A DNA stretch of 5,751 bases, taken from assembly GCA_900770145.1 (NCBI GenBank), contig CAAGJL010000013.1, positions 1 to 5,751 of the forward strand, read 5' to 3'. Within the stretch, counting starts at the first letter, position 1. Every line of letters starts with the position of its first letter. Both the position numbers and the translations under genes were made by a program. The notes beneath the pieces were generated by a model, which saw only the letters and a program-made list of their open reading frames with translations, was not told where the DNA came from and ran no database searches. The DNA comes from Clostridia bacterium. Lineage in GTDB: Bacteria > Bacillota > Clostridia > Oscillospirales > CAG-272. Positions 1 through 5,670 of this stretch are shown one piece after another.

Positions 1-118
1 GGGTAGACCCGGTGGCAAGCCCCAGTAAAAGATCGGGTTTCTCCTTGATGGCGTCGCAGCCCAGGTTTTTCGCCGCGGCGGACATTTCCTCATAATTATT
101 GCAATGGATGATCTTCAT
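1..118 (-). CDS. nagB: Glucosamine-6-phosphate deaminase, N-terminal part (runs off left edge)
   Basis: Only the first 39 codons are in the window. The translation starts MKIIHCNNYEEM and ends in LLLGLATGST, with a first base compatible with proline next. The LGLATGSTP strand-loop near residue 40 is the phosphate/sugar-binding signature of the NagB/6-phosphogluconolactonase fold, and the MKII...YEEM opening is typical of NagB itself. The family converts glucosamine-6-phosphate to fructose-6-phosphate plus ammonia in the cytoplasm. The ATG at 118-116 has a GAGGG Shine-Dalgarno nine bases upstream, inside the end of the isomerase B gene, whose last 23 nt overlap this CDS. It is the fourth gene of the operon. 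Its catalytic residues lie outside the window, so a divergent NagB-like paralogue acting on another sugar phosphate cannot be excluded. Confidence 0.85.
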   Translation of the reverse strand, partial: MKIIHCNNYEEMSAAAKNLGCDAIKEKPDLLLGLATGST

Positions 119-950
119 TTTCGCGTTCCCTCAAAATTCTTTCGATGTAATCTCTCCCGGCGGCAATATCGGCAATCTGTTTCTCGCCCGAAATCTCCCG
201 CTCAATGATCCAAGCACCATTATAGCCGATTGACAATAATTTGTCAATAACTTTCGGAAGATTTGCACGCCCTTCTCCCAAAGGTTTTTCTTTGCCGAGC
301 GATTGCCCGGTAGTGGGGTATTCCCCATCCTTGCAATGCGTGTTGCGCACGTACCGACCGAACACGTCCAGCGCATCCGCAGAGTTGGCTTTCCCGTAAA
401 GCAACAGGTTTGCCGTGTCAAAGTTGATGCCAACGTTGTCGGTGCCGATCGCCTCGATGGTGCGAAGCATGGTGACCGGGGTCTCCTGTCCGGTTTCAAA
501 CAGAAACCATTGTCCGCGTTCCTTGTATTTGCGGCAGATCTGACGAAGCGCCGCTACCGTGCCCGTAAAATCCGGGTCACTGGGGTTTTCGGGCAAAAAG
601 CCGACGTGCGTGATAATATCGCTGACTCCCAGCATTTCCGCAAAATCGGAAGCCTGCAACAGTTCCTTGGCGCGTGCGTCACGATAAGCGGGAGGCACCA
701 GCCCCAGGGTAGAGGGACCATAGGTGAAATTCCATTCTTTCGGGCCGCTCCAGCCTGCCCAGAGCGCCGTGATCTCCACGCCGTAGGCGGCAGAAGCTTT
801 TTTGGCAAGTTCCGCATTCTCACGGGTGTAAAGCGCCGTATCCCAACAGCAAAGCTGGCATGCGGTCAGGCGCATTTCCGCCGCACGGTGAAACTCCGCG
901 TCAAGGTCGGTGTCCGCCCGCAAATAAATCATTACGCCGATTTTTCCCAT
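96..950 (-). CDS. Sugar phosphate isomerase/epimerase, xylose-isomerase-like TIM barrel (isomerase B)
   Basis: A 284-residue cytoplasmic protein of the AP-endonuclease-2/xylose-isomerase-like TIM-barrel superfamily, whose members isomerise, epimerise or dehydrate sugars and keto-sugars using a divalent metal. The expected metal and acid-base residues are visible: E152 (FLFETGQE), D178 (NFDTANLL), H205 (NTHCKDGE) and E250 (IIERE), plus H115 in THVGF. Length matches the family. An in-frame GTG at 953 precedes the ATG at 950. I choose the ATG because the GAGGTG ribosome binding site lies 5 nt before it but only 2 nt before the GTG. The gene follows the oxidoreductase with 9 nt between them and overlaps nagB by 23 nt, so it works in the same pathway. 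It is clearly not a duplicate of isomerase A: the sequences differ apart from the shared fold. The substrate is unknown; IolE/IolI-like activity on a keto-sugar is possible. Confidence 0.9.
   Translation of the reverse strand: MGKIGVMIYLRADTDLDAEFHRAAEMRLTACQLCCWDTALYTRENAELAKKASAAYGVEITALWAGWSGPKEWNFTYGPSTLGLVPPAYRDARAKELLQASDFAEMLGVSDIITHVGFLPENPSDPDFTGTVAALRQICRKYKERGQWFLFETGQETPVTMLRTIEAIGTDNVGINFDTANLLLYGKANSADALDVFGRYVRNTHCKDGEYPTTGQSLGKEKPLGEGRANLPKVIDKLLSIGYNGAWIIEREISGEKQIADIAAGRDYIERILRERENEDHPLQ
128..132 (-). promoter_or_regulatory. Ribosome binding site of nagB inside the upstream gene
   Basis: On the minus strand this reads GAGGG, nine bases before the nagB ATG. It lies wholly within the coding region of isomerase B, so ribosomes finishing isomerase B cross it. 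This suggests translational coupling of the last two genes. Confidence 0.6.
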
Positions 951-955
951 CACGG

Positions 956-961
956 CACCTC
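956..961 (-). promoter_or_regulatory. Ribosome binding site deciding the start of isomerase B
   Basis: On the minus strand this is GAGGTG, overlapping the TGA stop codon of the oxidoreductase (962-960). Its 5-nt spacing to the ATG at 950 favours that codon over the GTG at 953. Termination of one gene and initiation of the next therefore share the same bases. Confidence 0.6.
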
Positions 962-1982
962 AAAGCGCAACAGGCTCGGCATGCTGATCGGCAGAAGCAA
1001 TCTCCGCGCGCACCAGGCGGATGGTCTCGGCAGAGTCCTCCGGCGGGTTGACGGTATTCTCGTGCTCACCGTTGATCACGCCCATAAAATACTCGGTCTC
1101 GCGGATGAGTGCGGAGCGGTGTTCAAACTCCACTTTCTCCGGCTTTTCGCCGTGTTTTGCCAGCACAAAACCGCGGCTGCCGCCCATTTCCAGCGTGGCT
1201 TTCTCGAAATTCACGCGGAAGCCATGCCCGAAGGGCAAAGACAGCGTCCAGTCATTATGCGTAAACACCACAGGGCCGTTCTCGTAAATATAATTGGTGC
1301 AAAGGGTGTCGTAATAGGTATCCTCATAAACCACTTTCCCGGAAGTGCTGACCTTTTTCGGCATACCGAACAGATACTGCACCATATCCACATCATGCAC
1401 ATGCTGGTCAAGGATCGCGCCGCCGCCCATTGCCTTGTGCAGATACCAATCCCGGTAAGACCAGTGCGGCGTGTCGCCCCCACGCCAGAACATCCCGGCA
1501 AGAACTTTGCCATATTCGCCGGAGTCAATAATCTTTTTCAGCACCAGATATTCATCCCAGAAACGCAGGCACTGCCCGATCATCAGGTGTTTTCCGCTTT
1601 CTTTGGCGGCGGCAAGCATTTCATTGCACTCCGCAGTGTTCAGCGCCATCGGCTTTTCGCAAAGCACGTTCACGCCGCCGCGCAGGAACTTCACGGAAGC
1701 CTCTTTGTGAAGATAAGTAGGAATTGCGATAATGACAAGATCCAACTGCTCGTTTTTCAGCATCTCGTCCATATCGGTGTAGCAATGATAGTTTTCAAAC
1801 CCGATCTCACTTTTGGACTCCGCGATATTGAAATCCTGTGCCACTTTTTCAAACTTTTTCGGATCAATGTCACAAACGGCAACCAGTTTGCCCGCAAACC
1901 CCGCGGGGGGGTTCATCAACCCTTTGGCGTGGGCTCTCCCCTGACCGCCAAGACCAACCAGACCGATTTTCAGTTCTTTCAT
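960..1982 (-). CDS. Gfo/Idh/MocA family NAD(P)-dependent sugar oxidoreductase
   Basis: A 340-residue cytoplasmic dehydrogenase of usual family length. Residues 5-20 form the Rossmann dinucleotide-binding loop (KIGLVGLGGQGRAHAK), with the acidic end of the second strand at VCDID (residues 36-40). The family signature EKP is at 109-111 (K110 is the usual catalytic lysine). The second catalytic segment GGGAILDQHVHDVDM spans 186-200, with D192 and H196 in the expected places. The family oxidises a sugar or cyclitol hydroxyl to a ketone, or the reverse. No signal peptide is seen. AAAGGAGA lies 6 nt before the ATG, and 15 nt separate it from isomerase A. Between two sugar isomerases it probably supplies a keto-sugar intermediate, comparable to IolG in inositol catabolism. 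The exact substrate and the choice of NAD or NADP cannot be read with certainty. Confidence 0.93.
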   Translation of the reverse strand: MKELKIGLVGLGGQGRAHAKGLMNPPAGFAGKLVAVCDIDPKKFEKVAQDFNIAESKSEIGFENYHCYTDMDEMLKNEQLDLVIIAIPTYLHKEASVKFLRGGVNVLCEKPMALNTAECNEMLAAAKESGKHLMIGQCLRFWDEYLVLKKIIDSGEYGKVLAGMFWRGGDTPHWSYRDWYLHKAMGGGAILDQHVHDVDMVQYLFGMPKKVSTSGKVVYEDTYYDTLCTNYIYENGPVVFTHNDWTLSLPFGHGFRVNFEKATLEMGGSRGFVLAKHGEKPEKVEFEHRSALIRETEYFMGVINGEHENTVNPPEDSAETIRLVRAEIASADQHAEPVAL

Positions 1983-1997
1983 TTTGTTTCTCCTTTC

Positions 1998-2822
1998 TTA
2001 CATCGAGAAAATGGCGTCCATCGCCAATGCGGTATTTTTCAGCAAAACTTCGGGCGCTTTCGGGTAAGGCGAAACCTCCGCGGTCACAAACCCGTCGTAA
2101 CCCGCGCGGCGCAGTGCCGCCATGGTAGCGGCAAAGTTTACATCGCCTGCCAGCAAATCCACAAAGCCCGTGATATTGCCGATCTTGCGTACAAAGTCTT
2201 TGATATGCACCTTGACAATGCGCCCGCCGAGAATGTCAATCCAGTGCTCCGGGTATCCGTTTACCAGCACGTTACCCGCGTCAAAATACGCGGCGGCGCC
2301 TGTTTTATCTACAAAATCCCGCATTTCCAGCGGAGAAAGCAGGAATTTGTTCCATACGTTTTCCACGCCCACGGCAACGCCCTTTTCTTTGCCATAAGCG
2401 GCAAGCCCCGTCATTGCGGCAAGGGCGCGGTCGTACGCCACGTCATACGGGATATTGCCGAACGGCTCCCCCGCCCCGCTGACCACGCCGGGCACGATCA
2501 ACACGGTATCGCACCCCAGCGCCGCGGCAATTTCAATCTGTTTTCTGCCATAGGTACGCGCCGTTTCCGCCGTTTTGCGGTCATTGGCGGTAAAAGGATG
2601 TTTCCAATAGATGCCGCTGGCAACGCTGTACAGCGTAATGCCGGCATTGTCAGCCGCCGCTTTGATTGCCGCCAATTCCTCATCGGTGGTGTCAAGCGTC
2701 AGTTCCCCTTTGTCGCTGAGCGCCACTTCCACGCCGTCAAAACCGGCGCGTTTTGCCATCAGAAAAGCGTCGTCAAGCCGCGTTCCTGACGGAAAAGCCC
2801 AAATACTGATTCCTTTTTTCAT
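1998..2822 (-). CDS. Sugar phosphate isomerase/epimerase, TIM barrel (isomerase A), first gene of operon
   Basis: A 274-residue metal-dependent xylose-isomerase-like barrel, closest in style to hexulose-6-phosphate isomerase / L-xylulose-5-phosphate 3-epimerase types (UlaE/SgbU-like). Visible active-site residues are E154 (VGVENVW), D181 (YFDAGN), H206 (KVHIKDF) and E249 (VTAEVSPYP). The GFVDLLAGDVN segment at 219-229 is characteristic of this subgroup. The open frame extends further upstream, but the start is set at the ATG of MKKGISIW: AAGGAGG lies 8 nt before it, and upstream codons cross the promoter region and lack homology-like sequence. It is the promoter-proximal gene of the minus-strand operon, divergent from the AraC regulator. 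The regulator's position suggests the operon is induced by a sugar ligand. The UlaE-like assignment is inference; the superfamily is firm. Confidence 0.92.
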   Translation of the reverse strand: MKKGISIWAFPSGTRLDDAFLMAKRAGFDGVEVALSDKGELTLDTTDEELAAIKAAADNAGITLYSVASGIYWKHPFTANDRKTAETARTYGRKQIEIAAALGCDTVLIVPGVVSGAGEPFGNIPYDVAYDRALAAMTGLAAYGKEKGVAVGVENVWNKFLLSPLEMRDFVDKTGAAAYFDAGNVLVNGYPEHWIDILGGRIVKVHIKDFVRKIGNITGFVDLLAGDVNFAATMAALRRAGYDGFVTAEVSPYPKAPEVLLKNTALAMDAIFSM

Positions 2823-2840
2823 CTTTTTTGCCTCCTTGTA

Positions 2841-2869
2841 TTGACTTTTGCGGGTTTCTCTGCTATTCT
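2841..2869 (+). promoter_or_regulatory. Predicted promoter of the AraC-family regulator gene
   Basis: TTGACT (2841-2846), a 17-nt spacer and TATTCT (2864-2869), with TGC directly before the -10 giving an extended -10 element. The start would be near 2876, leaving a leader of about 73 nt. It faces the operon promoter and overlaps its start region, so RNA polymerase probably cannot occupy both at once. Confidence 0.5.
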
Positions 2870-2870
2870 C

Positions 2871-2899
2871 ATTATAGAATTGTCCAAAACAAAAGTAAA
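2871..2899 (-). promoter_or_regulatory. Predicted sigma-A promoter of the sugar operon
   Basis: Read on the minus strand, TTTACT (2899-2894) is followed by a 17-nt spacer and a perfect TATAAT (2876-2871). Transcription would start near 2864, giving a leader of about 42 nt before isomerase A. The -35 box matches consensus at four of six positions, consistent with a promoter helped by an activator. Confidence 0.6.
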
Positions 2900-2906
2900 T
2901 GCAAAA

Positions 2907-2934
2907 TCGGATAAATAATCTTTGATTTCGGATA
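2907..2934. repeat. 21-bp-spaced TCGGATA direct repeat, candidate AraC-type operator
   Basis: TCGGATA occurs at 2907-2913 and again at 2928-2934, exactly 21 bp apart (about two helical turns), in the same orientation. Two direct half-sites one face apart are the usual layout for AraC-family proteins. Relative to the predicted operon start near 2864, the half-sites centre near -46 and -67, just upstream of its -35 box. They also lie in the leader of the regulator gene, which would allow autoregulation. Binding is inferred, not shown. Confidence 0.5.
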
Positions 2935-2948
2935 TTTCGGAGGTTGTT

Positions 2949-3773
2949 ATGTGGAAATACCATCCCTTTCCCCGTCCCTTGCAGATTGAGGGGCTTTACA
3001 CTGCCTTTTCGCAAAGGCTGGAGCCTGGTTATGTTTTTCGCGGCGAAACGCACGATTTTGCCGAATTGGTGCTGGTCAAAGCGGGTCGCATCGGGGTCAC
3101 GGCAGGGAGCGAATCTTCCCCGCTGGACGCCGGCGGGGCGGTCTATCCCCCGCCGATGGAATTTCACAGCCTTTGTAACGAGGGGGGCGCGGAATCCGAA
3201 ATTTTAGTGTTCACGTTCAGCACCTCCAAGGCTCCGGTGCTCCCCCGCCGCGTTTTTTCCCTCACGCAGGAAAACCTGATACAGGCAGAGGGGGCGCTGG
3301 CGCTGCTGCGGGAGGCAACCGGCAAGCCCGCGGGCAACGCCGCGGCGAATATTCTGCCAGGTAAAGAAAACACGGCACAATGCGCCGTGCTGGAATTGGA
3401 GGAGTTGTTGCTCTCTCTGACCCCGGTCAGCGGAAAGCCCGCCGCGGGCGAGGGTTCCGCCGGGCTTCGCAACTACCGCCGGGCGCTTGCCGTGATGTCG
3501 GAACGGCTGAACGAGCCGCTGGACACCGCAGAACTGGCGGCGCTTTGCCGGGTCAGCCCGTCGCTGCTCAAAAAGCTGTTTGCGCGCTATGCGGGAGTAG
3601 GTGTAATGGAATACTTTCGCCAGCGTAAAATCAACGCCGCCATTCCGCTGTTGCGGGAGGGGCAAAGCGTGCGCGAGGTGGCGGAGCACTTCGGTTTTCC
3701 CGATGCGGGGTATTTTTCCACGGTTTTCCGCCGCGTGACCGGCAAAACGCCGACCTATTACCGCGCACATTGA
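2949..3773 (+). CDS. AraC-family transcriptional regulator with N-terminal cupin-like sensor
   Basis: A 274-residue regulator. Residues about 10-90 form a cupin-like ligand-binding region, including the stretch AVYPPPMEFHSL (64-75), which is typical of sugar-sensing AraC proteins. A linker follows (about 100-170), and then the C-terminal DNA-binding domain with two helix-turn-helix units: about 191-213 (LDTAELAALC..) and about 238-262 (VREVAEHFGFPDAGYFSTVFRR), ending in the classic TGKTPTYYR. The frame can be opened from a TTG at 2922, but CGGAGG sits 5 nt before the ATG at 2949 and the TTG has no ribosome binding site, so the ATG is chosen. It is divergent from the sugar operon and is probably its activator, responding to the substrate or an intermediate. 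The inducer is unknown. Confidence 0.93.
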   Translation: MWKYHPFPRPLQIEGLYTAFSQRLEPGYVFRGETHDFAELVLVKAGRIGVTAGSESSPLDAGGAVYPPPMEFHSLCNEGGAESEILVFTFSTSKAPVLPRRVFSLTQENLIQAEGALALLREATGKPAGNAAANILPGKENTAQCAVLELEELLLSLTPVSGKPAAGEGSAGLRNYRRALAVMSERLNEPLDTAELAALCRVSPSLLKKLFARYAGVGVMEYFRQRKINAAIPLLREGQSVREVAEHFGFPDAGYFSTVFRRVTGKTPTYYRAH

Positions 3774-3791
3774 CATTTTCCGCAAAAAGGC

Positions 3792-3820
3792 TTGTTATTC
3801 TGTGCAAAACCTGTTATAAT
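3792..3820 (+). promoter_or_regulatory. Predicted strong promoter for the UDG-permease pair
   Basis: TTGTTA (3792-3797), a 17-nt spacer and perfect TATAAT (3815-3820), with TGT before the -10 forming an extended element. The start would be near 3827, a 28-nt leader before the glycosylase ATG. No terminator is visible between the AraC gene and this promoter, so some read-through is possible. Confidence 0.65.
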
Positions 3821-3854
3821 TATTTGGTTATGTTGAATAAAAGGAGAATGTTAT

Positions 3855-4409
3855 ATGGATTTGGAAGCATTGAGAGAAAAATGCGCCGCCTGCACTGCCT
3901 GTCCGCTCTCCGCAACCCGCACGCACTCGGTTTTCGGCACCGGAGACACGCGCGCCGAGCTGATGTTTGTGGGGGAAGCACCGGGGGAGCAGGAGGATCT
4001 GACCGGCACGCCGTTTGTCGGAAAAGCGGGGCAACTGCTGGATAAATTTTTAGAAGCGGTAGAGATCCCGCGCGAAAAGGTCTATATCGCAAACATCCTC
4101 AAATGCCGCCCGCCCCAAAACCGCGATCCCCTGCCCGAAGAAGAGGACGCGTGCATCGGTTTCCTGCGGGAGCAGGTACGCATCATCCGCCCGAAAATCA
4201 TTGTCTGCCTTGGCAGAATTTCCGCCATGCGCCTGATCAAACCGGATTTCAAAATCACCAAAGAGCACGGCATGTGGTTTGAAAAAGGCGGCTTTGCCAT
4301 GACCGCGGTCTATCACCCGGCGTTTCTCTTACGTGACCCGCGCAAAAAAGAGGATATGCTGACCGATATGAAGCGCATCCGCGAGCGGCTGGACAGCGAG
4401 AAAGGATAA
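3855..4409 (+). CDS. Family 4 uracil-DNA glycosylase (Fe-S type)
   Basis: A 184-residue DNA repair enzyme that removes uracil from DNA and so starts base excision repair. Four cysteines placed as in family 4 [4Fe-4S] glycosylases are visible: C13, C16 (CTACPL), C84 (ILKCRPP) and C100. The active-site motif GEAPGEQED spans 40-48, TPFVGKAGQLLD follows at 52-63, and the second motif YHPAFLLRDP is at 153-162. Length is on the short side of normal for the family and looks complete. C10 is an extra cysteine near the cluster. AAAGGAG lies 8 nt upstream of the ATG, and it has its own extended -10 promoter. It is followed after 2 nt by the AEC permease. In older annotation such proteins were called phage SPO1 DNA polymerase-related. 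The family call is firm. Confidence 0.95.
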   Translation: MDLEALREKCAACTACPLSATRTHSVFGTGDTRAELMFVGEAPGEQEDLTGTPFVGKAGQLLDKFLEAVEIPREKVYIANILKCRPPQNRDPLPEEEDACIGFLREQVRIIRPKIIVCLGRISAMRLIKPDFKITKEHGMWFEKGGFAMTAVYHPAFLLRDPRKKEDMLTDMKRIRERLDSEKG

Positions 4410-4411
4410 CG

Positions 4412-5392
4412 ATGGATTCCGCATCATTTTTCAAATTGCTGACCATTATCGGCATTCTGTTTTTGCTGATGGTCACCGGTTACATCTGCCGCAAAATCGA
4501 CTGGATTGACGAGGTGTCCTCCAAAAAGCTCTCCAAACTGATTATCTGCTTAGGGCAGCCGATGATGATCGTGGGCGCCCTGCTCTCCAAGGATTTCGGT
4601 TGGGAACTTCTCCGCGAGGGGTTGTTTTACACCGCCATCGGGTTTATCCTCCACCCGGTGATGGCGCTCTTTGCGTTTCTTTCCGGCAAGGCATACAAAG
4701 ACCTTAATGAGCGCAAAATCAGTGAGTTTGCCACCATCTTTACCAACTGCGGGTTCATCGGCTTTCCGATCCTGGAGGCGGTTTTTCCCGGTAAGGGTGC
4801 ATTTTACGGCGCGTTTTTTGTGATCGGGTTTCACCTGTACATCTGGACGTTGGGGATTCTCATCCTCTCACAAGGGAGAGAGGACATCCGCCTGACCCCC
4901 AAAAAGGCGCTGATTAACTTCGGCACTGTACCCTGCGCCATCGGGCTGATTCTTTATCTTTGCAAGTCCTTTGCGCCGGACGTGTTGCTGGGCAACACGT
5001 CGGTCATCACCCGCTTCTGCAATTACCTCGGCGACCTGTGTATGCCGATCTCCGTGCTGGTGACAGGGTCCCTCCTTGCCACACAGAGCTTCGGGAAGCT
5101 GCTTCGCAACCCGCGGCTGTACTATTTCAACATCATCAAACTGCTGGTGGTGCCGCTTTGCGCGTGCCTGCTGACCAAGCTGGTCACGCTGGGGATGGAG
5201 GACAGTTACAGCACCATCCTTTTCTGCACCGTGATTGCCGCGCTCCCCAGCGCCGCCACCGTTACCATGCTTTCGGAAATGTACGGCATCGACTCCGGTT
5301 TCGCCGCGCAAACCGTCGGCTCCTCCTCTGTTCTCTCGCTCGGCACTCTGCCCTTGCTATACTTCCTCGGCGATCTGATTGCGAGGATATAA
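4412..5392 (+). CDS. AEC family transporter (auxin efflux carrier-like permease)
   Basis: A 326-residue integral membrane protein of the AEC family (bile/arsenite/riboflavin transporter superfamily), whose bacterial members move small carboxylates such as malate or related organic acids. About ten hydrophobic spans are visible, roughly at 7-25, 39-58, 68-91, 107-125, 130-153, 168-186, 203-223, 236-256, 268-287 and 300-320. The family-typical segment TNCGFIGFPILEAVF is at 111-125, where helix-break residues line the transport site, and ALPSAATVTMLSEMYG is at 277-292 in the second half. The ATG lies 2 nt after the glycosylase stop; the AAAGGA within the end of that gene acts as ribosome binding site, so translation is coupled. 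The substrate cannot be inferred. The C-terminus appears close to natural although the next coding remnant begins directly after the stop. Confidence 0.93.
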   Translation: MDSASFFKLLTIIGILFLLMVTGYICRKIDWIDEVSSKKLSKLIICLGQPMMIVGALLSKDFGWELLREGLFYTAIGFILHPVMALFAFLSGKAYKDLNERKISEFATIFTNCGFIGFPILEAVFPGKGAFYGAFFVIGFHLYIWTLGILILSQGREDIRLTPKKALINFGTVPCAIGLILYLCKSFAPDVLLGNTSVITRFCNYLGDLCMPISVLVTGSLLATQSFGKLLRNPRLYYFNIIKLLVVPLCACLLTKLVTLGMEDSYSTILFCTVIAALPSAATVTMLSEMYGIDSGFAAQTVGSSSVLSLGTLPLLYFLGDLIARI

Positions 5393-5580
5393 AAGCAGCG
5401 CATATACGCCCGGAAATTGTCGCTTTTCTGCATATCAGTCAAAACACCTATTCTCAATACGAAAGCGAAAAACGGCAAATTCCGATTGCTCTTCTGATTG
5501 CTCTTGCAAGTTATTACAACGTCTCTGTGGATTATATTCTCGGCTTGACTGACACCAAAAAGCCATATCCGAAAAAATAA
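5393..5580 (+). pseudogene. XRE-family helix-turn-helix regulator, 5'-truncated remnant
   Basis: The frame reads RPEIVAFLHISQNTYSQYE, then QIPIALLIALASYYNVSVDYILGLTD, and ends KKPYPKK at a TAA (5578-5580). This is the recognition-helix half and C-terminus of a short cro/C1-type regulator of the clostridial LHISQNTYSQYE.KRQIP type, normally about 65-75 residues. The first 10-15 residues (first helix, typically a ...LRE...LTQ segment) are missing or degraded, and no ATG, GTG or TTG in frame lies near the start of the homology. The reading frame simply continues upstream into the permease gene in a different frame. The stretch is visibly more A/T-rich than its neighbours, consistent with a separate origin. 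Expression from an unusual start codon or as a result of a sequencing/assembly deletion is possible; a recently decayed gene is more likely. Confidence 0.75.
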
Positions 5581-5619
5581 AGCGCCTTTGCAGGAATTCT
5601 GCAAAGGCGCTTTTGCTTT
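5579..5619 (+). terminator. Intrinsic terminator after the XRE remnant
   Basis: A perfect 15-bp stem (5579-5593 with 5599-5613; core AGCGCCTTTGCAG / CTGCAAAGGCGCT) with a 5-nt GAATT loop, followed by T-rich TTTTGCTTT. It begins in the stop codon of the XRE remnant. It would end transcripts from the glycosylase-permease promoter. Confidence 0.85.
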
Positions 5620-5640
5620 GTAAGATGATTTTATATGAAA

Positions 5641-5670
5641 GAAAAAGCACGGGCAAACCCGTGCTTTTTC
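5641..5670. terminator. Second, bidirectional terminator-like hairpin
   Basis: A perfect 13-bp stem, GAAAAAGCACGGG (5641-5653) with CCCGTGCTTTTTC (5658-5670), and a 4-nt CAAA loop. The five T residues at the 3' side and five A residues at the 5' side would make it work on both strands. It may back up the first terminator or end a convergent minus-strand transcript entering from the right edge. Confidence 0.7.

Noticed and set aside
303..2789. Plus-strand open frame of 828 codons running antisense to three operon genes
   Set aside because: It lies exactly codon-opposite to three real genes that happen to share the same phase. It stays open because those GC-rich genes avoid TTA, CTA and TCA codons, whose complements are stops. 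The translation is rich in His, Arg and Phe, lacks any recognisable domain, and has no ribosome binding site at its start.
2922..2948. TTG start for the AraC-family regulator, nine codons upstream
   Set aside because: No ribosome binding site precedes the TTG, and the nine codons include the CGGAGG that serves the ATG at 2949.
2823..3167. Upstream extension of isomerase A by 115 codons across the control region
   Set aside because: The extension would cross both promoters and the 5' half of the divergent regulator's leader and gene. The ATG at 2822 has an ideal AAGGAGG at 8 nt and begins the family homology.
3204..3785. Minus-strand open frame of 193 codons antisense to the AraC gene
   Set aside because: It is a shadow of the regulator gene in GC-rich sequence, with composition dominated by Arg, Gln and Gly and no family motif.
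4960..5391. Plus-strand open frame inside the permease gene continuing into the XRE remnant
   Set aside because: The portion within the permease is an out-of-frame shadow rich in Arg, His and Pro with no domain. Only the part after the permease stop has XRE homology, so this is not a real fusion protein.
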